A stretch of 60,000 nt of DNA. It comes from Cristatella mucedo. Taxonomy: Eukaryota; Bryozoa; Phylactolaemata; Cristatellidae. The translations under genes were made by a program, and so were the position numbers. The stretch lies in contig WPIO01000061.1 in NCBI GenBank assembly GCA_009760855.2, positions 1,009,501-1,069,500 of the forward strand, given 5' to 3'. The notes under the pieces were generated by a model. It searched no databases. It was not told the origin of the DNA and saw nothing but the letters and a program-made list of their open reading frames with translations. Below are positions 11,888 through 25,400 of this stretch, in pieces (positions within the stretch are counted from its first letter, which is position 1; each line of letters begins with the position of its first letter).

Positions 11888-14800
11888 TGTGTGTGTGTGC
11901 ATCCACACAAACAAGCAAACATACATTCATACTTACATACATATAGGTCTACAAGTGTATTCTATAATCAGCTATACTATCACCATAGGTTGGAATTTCA
12001 ACTTGAACAATATTAATCATCTTAACAAGGCATACTATTTTTCTAGGGACATGAAATAGGCTGCGATTAGGTGCACAACTGGCCAAAAATGGTGCGGTAC
12101 TTCTACAAAAGCATTGCTAAGCATAAACAGCAGCAAAACACGGCATGACATGTGAACTTAGAGCGAAGCAAACATTATGCTAACAGTAGGAAAAACAGTT
12201 CAAGGCAAAGGGGGAGTGCAATATTCCACACTACCTTGGGGGACACCTAACTGTTAATGCTTAAATTATTCACAAGAGCTATGGGGGTGCTCAAGAGGGG
12301 AGTATATAACTGCAGAACTTACCGAGTTTGAGCCTGGAAAGTCGTAACCGCCCATGACCTTCATATATGCCTTTTCCAAAATTGACACCCATAGCTCATT
12401 AGAATTGTTTGAAAAAGAGCAAAGTAGCTCATTTTCAACACCCATAGGCAGATAATCGTCAACGATGACCTACAACACGGGACTTATGAGAACCTTGGCA
12501 GGAAGAGCCAAGATGCATAGGGCCATAACAACGATAATACATTTGTATAGCTGCGACAGCCCTCTGAACCATTTGTCGGCAGGCTGGGTAGACTGACCGA
12601 GCAACAAGCCTCCTGGCTCCAACATCAAGCACTTTATTCAGAAAATATGCCGGCCAAGCCCAATCAATGCACTGAAGACGGCTGCAGGTAATAATAATAA
12701 TGCACTTGATAAAGCGCCCTCAGAGAACTCAATCTCTTTCTAGGCGCTTTAAATTTGCTTCAAGGGAAACGCGATTAAATGGTGAGTAATATCTTGCTTG
12801 ATAAACATGAATAACATGGTTAGGGGTGACATGCACAGGGTCAGCGTGCAAATGTAGCTAGTAGCAGCATGCACAGTGTCAGCATGCATAAGCACATAAA
12901 GAACGAATCACAGGGACCGACTAAATGCTGTCCTAAATAGGTGTTTTTAAGTTCTTTTTAAATGTGGTCAAGTCAGGGGATGTTCTGACGCGAGTCTGGA
13001 GTGAGTTCCAGGCTAAGGGAGCATATGAACTAAATGCACGGTCTCCAAAGGATTTGAGGTTTGTACGAGGTATTGGTAAACTATTGGATTCCAAAAAGTG
13101 GGTGGTACGATGCTTGGCCTGATGGGGAGTATATCTGAGAGATAGGCTGGAGCCAAAGAATGAAGTGACCTAAAAGTGAGCGACAAAACCTTGAAGTCGA
13201 TCCGTTGCTTGACTGGTAGCCAGTGCAGCTCGGTGAGAAGTGGAGTAATGTGGCAACTGCGACGCTCACGACAGACAAGCCAAGCTGTAGAGTTTTGCAC
13301 CAGTTGTAGGCACCTGATTGCACATGCCGGTAGACCAGCAAGCAGTGAGTTGCAGAAGTCAAGACGCGATGTCACAAATGTTTGGACCAACTAAGACGTG
13401 GTATCCTTATCTAAACAAGCCCGAATTTTAGCAATGTTTTGTATCTGAAATTAGGCAGACGTGATTGTGGAGCGGATGTGGTCGTCTAACGAGAGGTCAT
13501 TTTGGAACACGACACATAGATTTCGAGCTGATTCAACAGGAGATGTGCTGGCAGAGCCAATTTTGAGCATTAGCTTTCCCAATTTCTGGGTCCTTTCCAG
13601 CTTCCTTTACTGCGTATGTAAAGTGCTTAGAAAGAGATTACCTGCTCTGCGGCACTATACAAATTAGTAAAGGAGAAATGAGGCTGATTTTCAGAGGTCA
13701 TGACAGATGTAATGGCCAAAGTAAGCCACTGCATACAAAGGCTAAATTTAGTAGTCTGCTTAGACATTGCTGCTAATGATAGGAGTACAGTCTGTTTTAG
13801 CTAAATGTCCAGACTGAATCAGAATGCAGATATGAATGAGATTCAGAATGCTGTATCCTCCTCTGATGACAGATGAAATACTCGGCAGGCTCAGTCTACA
13901 CCACCTTATTATATGAGCGAGGCTGCAGCCCAAATAAATGCAAGGAAAGGAAATCCAGAATAAAAACTAACTGCATAGCTTGCAAAGCAGCTTTATTATT
14001 GTTACACTAGCTGCTGAAACAGCCTGCGACCATTACACTAAACATGACTCTGCACAGTGGCAGACAAGTTTGTTCAAGCATAAAGCTGAGGACACGTGCC
14101 GTGATTGCGCTTACAGACACACAGACACATGTGGGCTCGCACACATAGGCATGCACATACACATAACAAGGCTGCCATTTCTTTTGCATTCTTTGCAGTG
14201 TTTTCGGACATATCAATGGAGAAGTATTTCAGATAGAGCAACAAAAGAACTAGTAAAGATCATTCGACTAAACCAATTGCAAAGTCATAAGCTTTACACA
14301 CGAGCAGGGTTTAACTAGTGAGTTAAACTAAGATGGCTCATCATAGGTATCATTGCAGCAGGTGCACGAACAGAGAGAATAAAAAGGAGACGATTAACTA
14401 AGCTAGGATCTGGGGGTATGAAGGATTACAAACAGCCGATTGACGATGTGTGAGAGGTGATTAAATAAAATGGAGGAAATTCCTCGATCGACAGAAAGGA
14501 GCTGTCAGTAAGAATTTCCTGAGGACAACTGATATTTTCTGTAACAAAAATTCCTGAAGTAGCTGCCTTCACAAGCAGGACAAACCGGATTATTACCTTT
14601 GCAGGCAGCACTAACCTTACGAGGAACGCCGTTGAGGTTAAGCTTGACCATGTACTTTCCACACGGATTATATTGCGGTTCGCCAGCTTTGTTTTGTGGA
14701 TATATGATACTGGAATGAATATAAATGCAACTGCTATACTCAGGCAGCTGCAAAAAATTCATGCCACCAATCGCATTAAGGTATGCATAGACACTTAATT

Positions 14801-16398
14801 AAAGGTAGGCAGTTCAGTTCGACAAACCATTGATAGTTGCCACAGCATGATTGATAAATCATGGCACGGTGAGCACTTTGTACCTCGTGATGAGCTTCTT
14901 GTTAAAGCGTCGCTCATACTGAGCACTGACAGCCAGCGAGGCAACGAACGAACAGTCAGACACGACAGTCTGCAAGGCGAAAGGAATTTATTTAAGTCAA
15001 AACATGGCTAGTGCAGAGCAAGCTGGCACGACCGCTGGACGAATATAGGCATCAGGCATACAGACGGATCGAATATGGCGTACATCAGAGATGCGGATCT
15101 GCACTTAGCAGCATCCAAAGATAAACAGCTCATGAACAGACGGCACGACGATAAGAGCTTCTTGTTAATCGAGCATCGTTTACGATCTCGCTACTCTGTT
15201 TAAACGGCAAAGCACTCGAGCAAGCACCTACCGGAAAGGCCCAGCATGTTTTGCATGAGAACGATGCCACAGACTGCTGCTGAACCGTTTGCATTTTTCT
15301 AGATAGCGTTGAACAGAGCCCAGAGTTGAAGGCGTACACATAGTGCCCCACCCGATAAAAAACACGGCACATTTGATCGCAGCAGGTGAGTAAAAGTGGA
15401 ACTGCTTTGGACAGGGCAAGTCGTAGCAGGCAGATCAGGTACAAAAGCTAATGAGTGGTCGTACCGACCAAGTTAGGACAATAAGCAGACACCAAGTTCA
15501 CATTCACGGCTGGCAATATGCAAGACAAAATCTGCAGCATCTTAACCTGACGAATGCTCATGCTTGACACTGCGTATATCATCTGCGGACAGTCCATAAA
15601 GTCGTCGGGGCGGACCCATTTAGATAAGTGGGTCTTCTGCTTTGGGGACAGTTCCAGCATTCCGTGCCTATCACTAAAACAAGCAGTCTTCACGCCGATC
15701 GACATTTACAATTTCCAGGCTGCTGCTGCAGCAGCAAACGAATGATGATGGCATCGGTGCAGCAGTGGCAGCTATGGCAAGTGCACCAGGATGACTCTTC
15801 TCTTAGCGATTGCTCACCTGAAGGCCACCGGGTAGGCAAAGCGCTCTTTACTGTCGACCGAGAGAAAGGGAACGTACTCGCGGCCATTAATGAACGAAGT
15901 GCTCCTGCAGCGACCAAACAGAAAATGCGTCAGCCGAAAACCAGGCTGCCATAGTGTCAGGAACCGTGCAAGTTGCACATTAAACCCCATTCAGATGTCG
16001 ACCGCGAGCTATCTTCGGAGCACTGGTTCTGCCGCAGGTAGAAGGAAGGCAAGAGGAAAACAGTCGTCACCGCAGCAACCGAGCGCGGCCGGCTGGCTGG
16101 CCAGCGGGCAAGTGGCATTCGATGCTTCCTTGCTTTCGGCGTGGGCAATGAGCAATGCGAGGGGGCAATGCGAGGGCACCGGCAGCACCGTTGGAACACC
16201 TCAGCAAAACGAGAAAACAGGCGCACGCACAAGAATGCACGAGCCAGCCCAACAGTGCCGGCAGGCAGGCAGGCAGCTGCATAGCTAATGAATGCTCTAT
16301 GTCTACCGCATACTGCTGCAGGCAGAGCAAGCTCTATGTCACTGGCAAGCGACAAAGACTCTGGACGACACTGCAAAAGGGGAAGGTGGTGGCAGTGG

Positions 16399-16481
<83 letters not shown>

Positions 16482-19400
16482 GAAAATAGAATGGGCAGAC
16501 TATGCAGATGTGCACAACCTTCACTTGCCTAGCACGAAGCAGCATTTTCCGGCACCAAACTACTAGTGGGCAACGAGTATGAAAGCCTTTATTTGTGATT
16601 GATGCAACCAGCAGCAGCAGGTAGTTGAATCTCGCTGACAAAGGCATACAGCTGTAACCGAGCTGTATCCCTTGCGATACGGCCACCCAGGTCAGGCTAA
16701 AATTACCAGGGTACCCCTAGGGCGGGCCAACTACCTAACTGCTCGCCTTATCTGACGCACTGGTTGCCAAAAGGTACTTAATGGCAAACATTAAAAGAAA
16801 TTCGCGCAGTACCAATCATTGCTACAGTTATGGCATATCATAAAATCGTGTACTTAATTTCAGACCGAAAACAGAACCTGTGGTAAGTTCTTGTTTGCTG
16901 TTGTCTCCTTACAATAATAATTACAATTTTAAGTCGTTTGCATAGCACTGTAAAATAACCAAACCCCTTTCCAGGGGCCTTACGACTTGCTTCACCATTT
17001 CCTTATCCTTATCTGAACAGCTAATACGCCGTCGTTTGTCCATAGAGCTTTCGAGCTTGGAAAATGCGCTTTCACTGCTTGCAGCGGCAATAAAGGATAG
17101 CCCATCGAAGGATTCGAACACACGACCTCGGTCGTGAAAAGCGACCGCCTTGCCTAGTGTGCCATCCACGGCTCACCGATGCCCTTACTGATGCCCACTC
17201 TGATGCCCTTACTTCTTGGTCCTCCCCTCATGTCACCAACCTGCTCCTCTGTCTTGGGTCGTTTAACTGTGCCTCTGACCAATCTTAAATCCTTTGAAGA
17301 CAGCCTCTTCAGTGCCTAAGCACCTACGTCTGGATCTCTCTGGTTGACTGACATAAACTCCAGCCCACAAGCACTGGCAAGGCCACTTAAAATGGCCACA
17401 GGACCTCTAAAAGTTCCGATTCTGGTAGAAAAACATACTGCAGTATGCCATAGTCATATGCGATAAGTAAAATAAGCCTATGCAACATGTAAGGAAGGTT
17501 TCTGTACAAGTTTATTAATTTGTAGTGCTTAAAATGAAGTTGCACCACCACGATTATCAATCGTCTTTAGCTACTAGGGCATTATGTAATGTATCTCCAT
17601 CTGCAAGTCCACGAAGCCACAGAGACTATGTGGGTGTTACACAAGAGAGTTTTGTATAGCGCACTCACAGCCTAAGCAGCTTTCGGTAGGCATTCGGTAG
17701 TCAACATACTTCATCTCACACAACAAAGAGAAAGTGGAAAGCATAGCAGAGTCAGCTAGACCAAAGAGTTGCTAGCAGTAGGTGAAGGCCACGTTGCAAC
17801 CTACCGGAGCACAGCTATCTCCTCCTTCGTGTAGGAACTGCCACCGCCAGCTGTCACCGTAGGAGCGCGTCCGGTGGGAGGATTCTCATCCCTTAAGCTG
17901 AGGCCCAATGGACCAAGCCTGTTGGCAGGGCGACTACCAGCCGCAGGAGCAGCGCCCGACGAAGCCACGGTGACTGTTGCTGCAGGCGGCGACGGAGGCT
18001 CACCACTGCGGCCACCGCTGCCGGCTCGGTCGGACGGACTGCTGCTGCCAGCGCCGATGCCTTTCAGCTCTTCTGCCCGACTGAGTGCCTGCCCTGCGAG
18101 GTCGGCAGCTCTCTGCTGCTCCGGGGCACTGGTCGATTTGCTGCGCTGCCAAGCAGAGAATAGAGTATGCTCAGGATGCAATCAGACTAACAGCTAGAGT
18201 CAAATCGTCGACTGTGCTTCTTGGAAGTGAGTGCTACACAGTCTAGGACCTACAGAGTGCAAGCTTCTGTCACCAAAGGTCTTTACCGATAGGAATGGAG
18301 CTGCCAGATTGAGGATCTTTAAATGGATTCGTTGCTCGACAGGGAGCCAGTGAAGCGTAGGCAGAAGAGGGGGTTATGTGGCAGCCACACTGCTCCCGAA
18401 AAACCACACAAGCAGATGTTTTGCACTAGTTTCAGGTGGCTAAGCGCAGTGGCCAAGAGTCTCGAATTAAGAGAATTGCATTAGTTTAGACACTCTGCCA
18501 CAAATGCGTGACCAGTTTGGCTGACGTACCCTTATCTAAGCAGATTCTGATTTTGGCCATGCTCCTTAGCTGTAAGTAGGATGATTTGACAAAGGCGAAG
18601 AAGTGCTCATCTAATGACAAGTCGCATCGGAGTAATAGGCTTAGGTAGTAATTAGGCTTAGGCAGCCATCACGGAGAATGGTAAAAAAAATGAGCAAATC
18701 CTTAGGGTGAGGTCTTCCAGCTTTCGGATGGCACCAGGTTTGCCCTCAACTATTAGGTATGTTTTATCCTCAAGGAAGCTCTAGTCAATCCGAATGCAAA
18801 TGTCGTCGATACACGTTGCAAGGGAGCAAGGCTTAGAAGGGTCCAAGGATAAGTGGAGCTGAGTGCCATCGGTGTACAAATGACAGCCAAAGTTATGTTT
18901 AGATATGACTACATACCAGACGGAGAGTATGGATAGAGAAAATAAAGGGGCCCCAAGACCACATCCCGAGGTAGCTCATACTTTGAGAGCTCCACAAATG
19001 ACCAACAACTATTGGCACCTACACCAAAGACGTCTCTTACTTAGGTATGACCTAACCCTGTTTAGCATTGCGGCAGCAGCAGCTTCAGAAGCAACAGCAG
19101 CTGTAGTAGAATAAGCAAACAGTGTCCCTAATCCAGAGCAACACAACTGCCTTAAAGGACTGAGGTAGCAATATTCATGCTCGTGGCTAACCACGATTTT
19201 TATAAAACGTCAGACATGACAAAACAGGACTGCACCTGAGCTTAGAACAACACAGAGAGATTTTAGGACTGCTCCTGGCTAGAGGCTATATTCTTTTCTT
19301 TTTCCGACATTCCATCAGACGTCAGACGGCCGCTCTGTATTTTAAAGTTAATTCTTGAAGTTAATTACTCACAGCCATTCACGGTCGCCATGACGTTATG

Positions 19401-22400
19401 GGAGACCGCTCGGGACGGTATCCCATACGTGTCAGGACCAATGCAAGTCGCCCAGCCAATAAGCTCTCTAGTAGCTGACCACAGTGAATGTAATGGCTGC
19501 AGTTGGCACCAACAAATTGCAGATTTAAAAAATACATATTCATTAATGCAGTATGCCAGGATTCGGCACGAGCACGTAAGTGAAAATTTAAAACCGAGGG
19601 CTTATAGCCCCGCGTGTTGAACGTTGTAGGAAGAGTAGTAACGATAGCTCCGTCAGTAAGAGCACTGGACCGGTAACCCACGAGTTGGGGAATCGGTTAC
19701 ACTCGAGGCAAACTTATTTTTCGGCATTCAGTTCCATCAAAGACGACAAAGGTTGCTCTGTATTTTGAAATTAGAATTGAAGATAAATTGAAATCATTTA
19801 TAGAAATACAGAAATATGTTTTACGGAGATAGAGCACGAACTTCAACAAGCTTGTTCAGAAGACTGTATGTTGCACGGGGATGTGAAAGAGGCAAAGTTG
19901 ACAATTCGTTGACGCCAATTCGTCAGTCCCTTGCAGGATAAGGCAATTAAGTAAGATCTCACAGTAAGGTTCATGCACTTCACGAACCAGGTTTAAAGGT
20001 TTGAGTTCAGCAACAGGCAATCCTTCATTGCCCTCAAGCAGGATGATAGCTGCTGAGGCTGTTCTGCTGCTACATAAATGTGGCTGCTAAACTAGCCAAC
20101 ATTTTCTTTTTATTTTTACTTGCATGTCACCGTGAAAAAACCCTCAGGCCCTTAGAAGCTAAGCCTTAATTATACTGCTGGGCATCGTATTTCGATCCTA
20201 GAAGGATGCTTATCTAGAATCTCAGAGGTGGCTTCTCACGAATAATACCAATTACAGAACCACACAGTAAAGAAACTCTTGTTTCTTTAAGACAGCCTTG
20301 TAACCATTCTAAATGGGTTTGGGGCTTCATGTATTTAGTCTGCATATGAGCCAACAGACTATATCATATGTGCATTAAAGAAACATTAGCAACCGGCATT
20401 TTACTTGGCAGGAAGCAGGCTCTGGAGTCTTTGTCACAACTCCTTAAGTGCCTAGAAAGTGATTAGCTTCTCTGAGGGTGCTATACAAATGTATTATTAT
20501 TAATTCTTGCATCATGACTATAGCTAAGCATTGAGGCTTACACAAGTGCATTCGCTGCAATATTTAGTCAAGCAAATGTCTCACGTCTTGCTACCCGCCA
20601 GGCTAAAAAAAGCCACTTCTCTAGGTCACACACTTGATCTTACTCCTTTCTGAATTCACCCATCTCTCTGACCTAATAGTAGGAGCACAGCTTTTAATCA
20701 TATTCACTGCAAAGTGAGTGAGAAATACAAAGAAAGCACCAATCACCGTCACCGAGCAGCTGGTGCGGCCACCGACTTACACGGCTGACAATCTGGCACA
20801 GCACAGCTCACACGAGGAGCACACACACAGCTACGAGGCATGTGTGCCCACTTATTCCAAGTTATGTTGGCCACCGGTGCGAAGCTCGGTCAGTTCTATT
20901 TGCGCAATGACCGACAGTGTGCACAGCAAAATAGGCGGCTTACATGAGCAATAACCAGGGTCTCACTAATAAAATCTACCGACCATCGAGAATCAAGCTG
21001 CATTGCATACCAATCTATCATCAGCAGTCACAAGACGTCCAAGATGACAAATGCACAAAAGCCAAATAATAGACAGACAGCATACGAGCGAACATGCACC
21101 ACCAGCTCACCACTTGTAGCAGCAGTTCTACTGCTTCAGAGTACAGAGAAATTGCCTCATCTCTATTCTCGTTCTTGTCCTCCTCGAACGCTTGTTGCAG
21201 CAAGAAAGTGGCCCGCTCCTTTGTCAGCTAAAGGAGAAGACAAGATCTTAACTGCTCGTGCTCTAGTGAAGGGGATATAGTGCTGGTCGTTGGCTGGCGG
21301 CAGCAAGCAAGGTATAGGGCCCGGCAGACGATTGAGCTTTCTAAGCACTTTATAGATGCTGCATAGAAAGCACAAATGATTGGTAACATTGGTAACATTA
21401 GTTAGTATGGTCCCAAAGCCTGGAACTTACTCCCAACTTGCGTCACGACATCTTCTGACTTGTCCACGTAAAAAACAAACTAAAAACGCATCTATTTATC
21501 ACAGCATTTAGTAGGTCCTTGTGATTCGTCCTTTATGTGGTTATGTGTGCTGATACTGCGAATGCTGCCACTAACCACACTTGCATGCTGATCCTGTGCA
21601 TGTAACCCCTTAACCATGTTATTCCTGTTGTTTATTGAGCATGCTACCACTAACCATTCGATCGTGCTTCCCTTTGCAGCAAATGTAAATTGCCTAGAAA
21701 GACATTGAGTTCTCTGAGGGCGCTACATAAAATGCATTATTATTATCATCATTATTATTATTAACATCCACAAGCAGCAGATACAATGTAAGCAGGCATG
21801 CGCACACGAAGGACGAAATGCAAATGTCGTCGATGCATTGCAAGAAAGCAAGGCTTAGAAGGGTCTAAGGATAGGTGGAGCTAGGTGTCATCGGTGTACA
21901 AATGAAAGCCAAGGTTATATAATAATAATAATAATAATTCACTTGATAAAGCGCCCTCGGAGAACTTAATCTCTCTCTAGGCGCTTTACATTTGCTGTAA
22001 AGTGAAATGCAATTGAATGGTAAGTAAAATCATGCTTGAAAAACAAACGAAATGAATAATATGGTTAGGGGTGACATGCACAGGGTCAGCATGCAAATGT
22101 GGTTAGTGGCAACATGAACAGTGTCAGCACGCATAAGCACATCAAGGACGAATCACAGGGACCCACTAAATGCTGTCCTAAATAGGTGTGTTTTTAGGTT
22201 CCTTTTAAATGTGGTCAGGTCAGGTCAGGGGATGTTCTGACGCAGGTCGGGAGGGAGTTCCAGGCTTTGGGAGCATATGAACTAATTGCACGGTCTCCAA
22301 AGGATTTAAGGTTTGTACGAGGTATTTCTAGACTGTTGGATTCCGAAAAGCAGGTGGTACAATGCTTGGCCTGATGGGGTAGTATATCTGACAGATAGGC

Positions 22401-25400
22401 TGGAGCCATAGAATGAAGGGACCTAAAAGTGAGCGACAAAACCTTGAAGTCAATCCGTTGCTTGACTGGTAGCCAGTGCAGGTCGGCGAGAAGTGGAGTA
22501 ATGTGGCAACTGCGACGCTCACGGCAGACAAGTCTGTTACCTACCAGAAGAAGAACAACATAGGTAAAGAAAAATACAGATAGAGAAAAGAAGGGACCCT
22601 AAGACCACATCCTTAGATAGCCCATACTTTAACGGCTCCCTAGATGCCCTACATGGATTGGGCACGGCAGGCGATTGAGCTGATAGACAGACAGACAGAC
22701 AGACAGGCAGGCAGACTGACAGACAGACAAACGCTGCAGCAGAACACCATCCAGCAAACAGCAGCCAGCATCGACAGGGTTGAGGCAAGAGTGGTTTCAG
22801 TTGTTACAGCAGTCGAGTACTGCAGCTTCAACACTAGCCGGAGTTTCAGGCACCAGTTTCACGAGAGCTACGCCACATAGCATCTACATGCACTCTCCAC
22901 CAACTAATGGCTCTCAATCAACTAATAATTTCGAGCAGATTCAACAGGAGATATGATGGCAGAGCCGATTTTGAACGTTAGCCTTTCCAATTTCTGAATC
23001 ACACTTGGTTTGCCCGTAACTAGTAAGTTAGTTTTATCATCATTTAATTTAAGAAAATTAGCTGCCATCAATGTGCGAATGTCATCAAAACATGCAGCAA
23101 GGGAGTAGAGAGAATTCGAGGTGCTCGAAGGCTTGGAGGGATCAAAGCAAAGGTACAGCTAAGTGTCATCCACATGGAAGTGAAAGCCTAGATTGTGCTT
23201 TATTGAGGATCAAAGAAGTGGGGGAGGGGGCTGCAACAGAGCTGTTAAAAGTCACTGAGCCAGGCATTCATTTACACGTGTTTTGCATGGCACCTCATTT
23301 GTGGGACAGGGGGTGGTGGTTGGACCAGTCAGACCTGGATAGGACTTTTGACTGTAGCCTCCTTCTTTGCCAGGGTACCTGCAAAATAAAAACTTGATCT
23401 GCAAAAACCAGCAGAGCAAGTATGTACTTCTGGATTAAAACAAAACGACACACAGGGTAATGCACCTGAAAAGCATTGCAACAAGCCTACGGCATAAACA
23501 CACTACACTCTTGAGGCTTACTTTAGTGCTCCAAGGCACGAGTGCTGGCAAGCAAGCTTGATTACATAATGATGCAAGCAATAAACCATACTGGCCACTG
23601 CATTTATTAGGTATAAGGTTTGCAAATAGGTAGGCAACCTTTAGGTGTCCGATATAATATATCACTTCTCCCACAATTAATTGTCCGATTGGCATGGTGC
23701 TCTCCATCCATCCACCATTAACCTTAACCAATAATTCTAACAATAACTTTATTTGCAACTTTGTAATAACTGTAAAAATACCTGTAACAATAACCTTCAA
23801 CATAATCAGACATGGGAGCAGAGAGTGAAGCAGACGGAAACAGCAATTATCCCCCACCTAGCGGCTCTCATAAACACCCTTAATGTGCCTGCACATACAT
23901 ATGTACATATGCGCCTCGAGCATGTACTTACCACTTTTGGGAAGAATTTATTGTTTAGCTCTGACCTATATTTATCCACAATACGTTTAGAAGCCCCACT
24001 CCGGGACAGTCCCACGGAAGAGGTCTATCACATCGACCGGTTATATAATATTAGTAATGATAAATTGGTATAGCACCATCAGAGAACTTAATCTATTTCT
24101 AGGCACATTATATATGCTGTAAAGGAAGCATGATAATATGGTTAGTGGTAAAATGAACAGTATCAAACAGTGTCGATCATGCATAATATGTTTAGAGGTA
24201 ATATGCACAGTGTCAGCACTCATAAGCACACTAAGAACAAATCACAAGGACCTAGCAAATGGTAAGAGAAAGAGGTGCGCTTTCAGCCTTTTAAATGTTA
24301 TCGAGTCGCGAGATATCGTGACATCAGTCGGGAATGAGCTCCAGGCTTTGGAGGATTACAAACTAAAGGCAGTCTCCAAAGAACTTGAGGTTGGTTCGAG
24401 GCATAGCTCAACGATTTGAGTCAGAAGAGCAGGTGGTATAATGCCTTGCCTGGTAGGGAAGCAGTCGGACAGACAGGCTAGAGCCAGAAAAGAAAGGGAT
24501 CTAAAAGTGGGTGACAAAACCTTGAAGTCGATGCGTTGCTTAATTGGGAGCCAATAGAGGTCGGCAAGAAGTACTAACATGTGATAACTGTGATGCTCGC
24601 GACCGATTGTCCTAATTGCTGGGATTTGTACCTATTGTTAAGCACCGTATTGCATAGACCGGTAGATCTGCAAGCAGTGAGTTACAGAAGTCGAGACAGG
24701 ATGTCGCAGATGCATGGACCAACTTGGATGTAGTATCACTGTCTAACCAGACCCGGATTTTAGCAATGTTACACAGCTGAAAGTAGGCCGACTTGACTGT
24801 GGAGCTAATGTGGTCGCCTAGTGATAGGTCACTTTGGAAAAGGACACCCATATTTTGCAAATATGCAACAGGAAATATGCTGGCAGGGCCAATTTTTAGT
24901 GTTAAGCGTTACAATTTCTAAGTCAGGCTAGGGTTTCCCATCACTAGTAAGCTAGTTTGATTATCTTTCAATTTAAGAAAGTTTGCTGCCATCCCTATGC
25001 AGATGTCAGCTATACATGCAGCACTGGAGTTGAGAGAGTTTGACGTGCTGGATGGGAGGAAATCAAAGCATACAGATACAGCGGTGTGTCATCTGCATAG
25101 AAGTGAAAGCCTAACTTGTGCTTGGCAATCACATTGGCAAGAAGAAAAGTATTTATTGCAAAAAAAACCAACCAAGCACAGAGCCCTGAGGTACCTGTGC
25201 TTAGGATGTCCATCGTATGATTTTTGCCATTTACATCAATACTCTGGAATGTCTTCCTCAGATGGGAGCTAAACAATCGCAGAGCAGTGCTAGTGCTGCC
25301 CAAGGGAAATGAGAGGTGCTCGAGAAGAACTTGGTGATCAATAGTATCAAATGCTGCTGAAAGATCAAGCAAAACAAGCAGACAGACTTTACCTATGGGT

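Noticed and set aside
16292-16686. Glu-Arg and Leu-Ser repeat frames at 16.4 kb (also 33.2 kb)
   Set aside because: They are produced by (GA)n microsatellites and also overlap the CAPN7 intron.
19309-19790. Similar segments flanking a ~420-bp stretch as LTRs or target duplications
   Set aside because: They are too diverged and too short, with no TG/CA termini.
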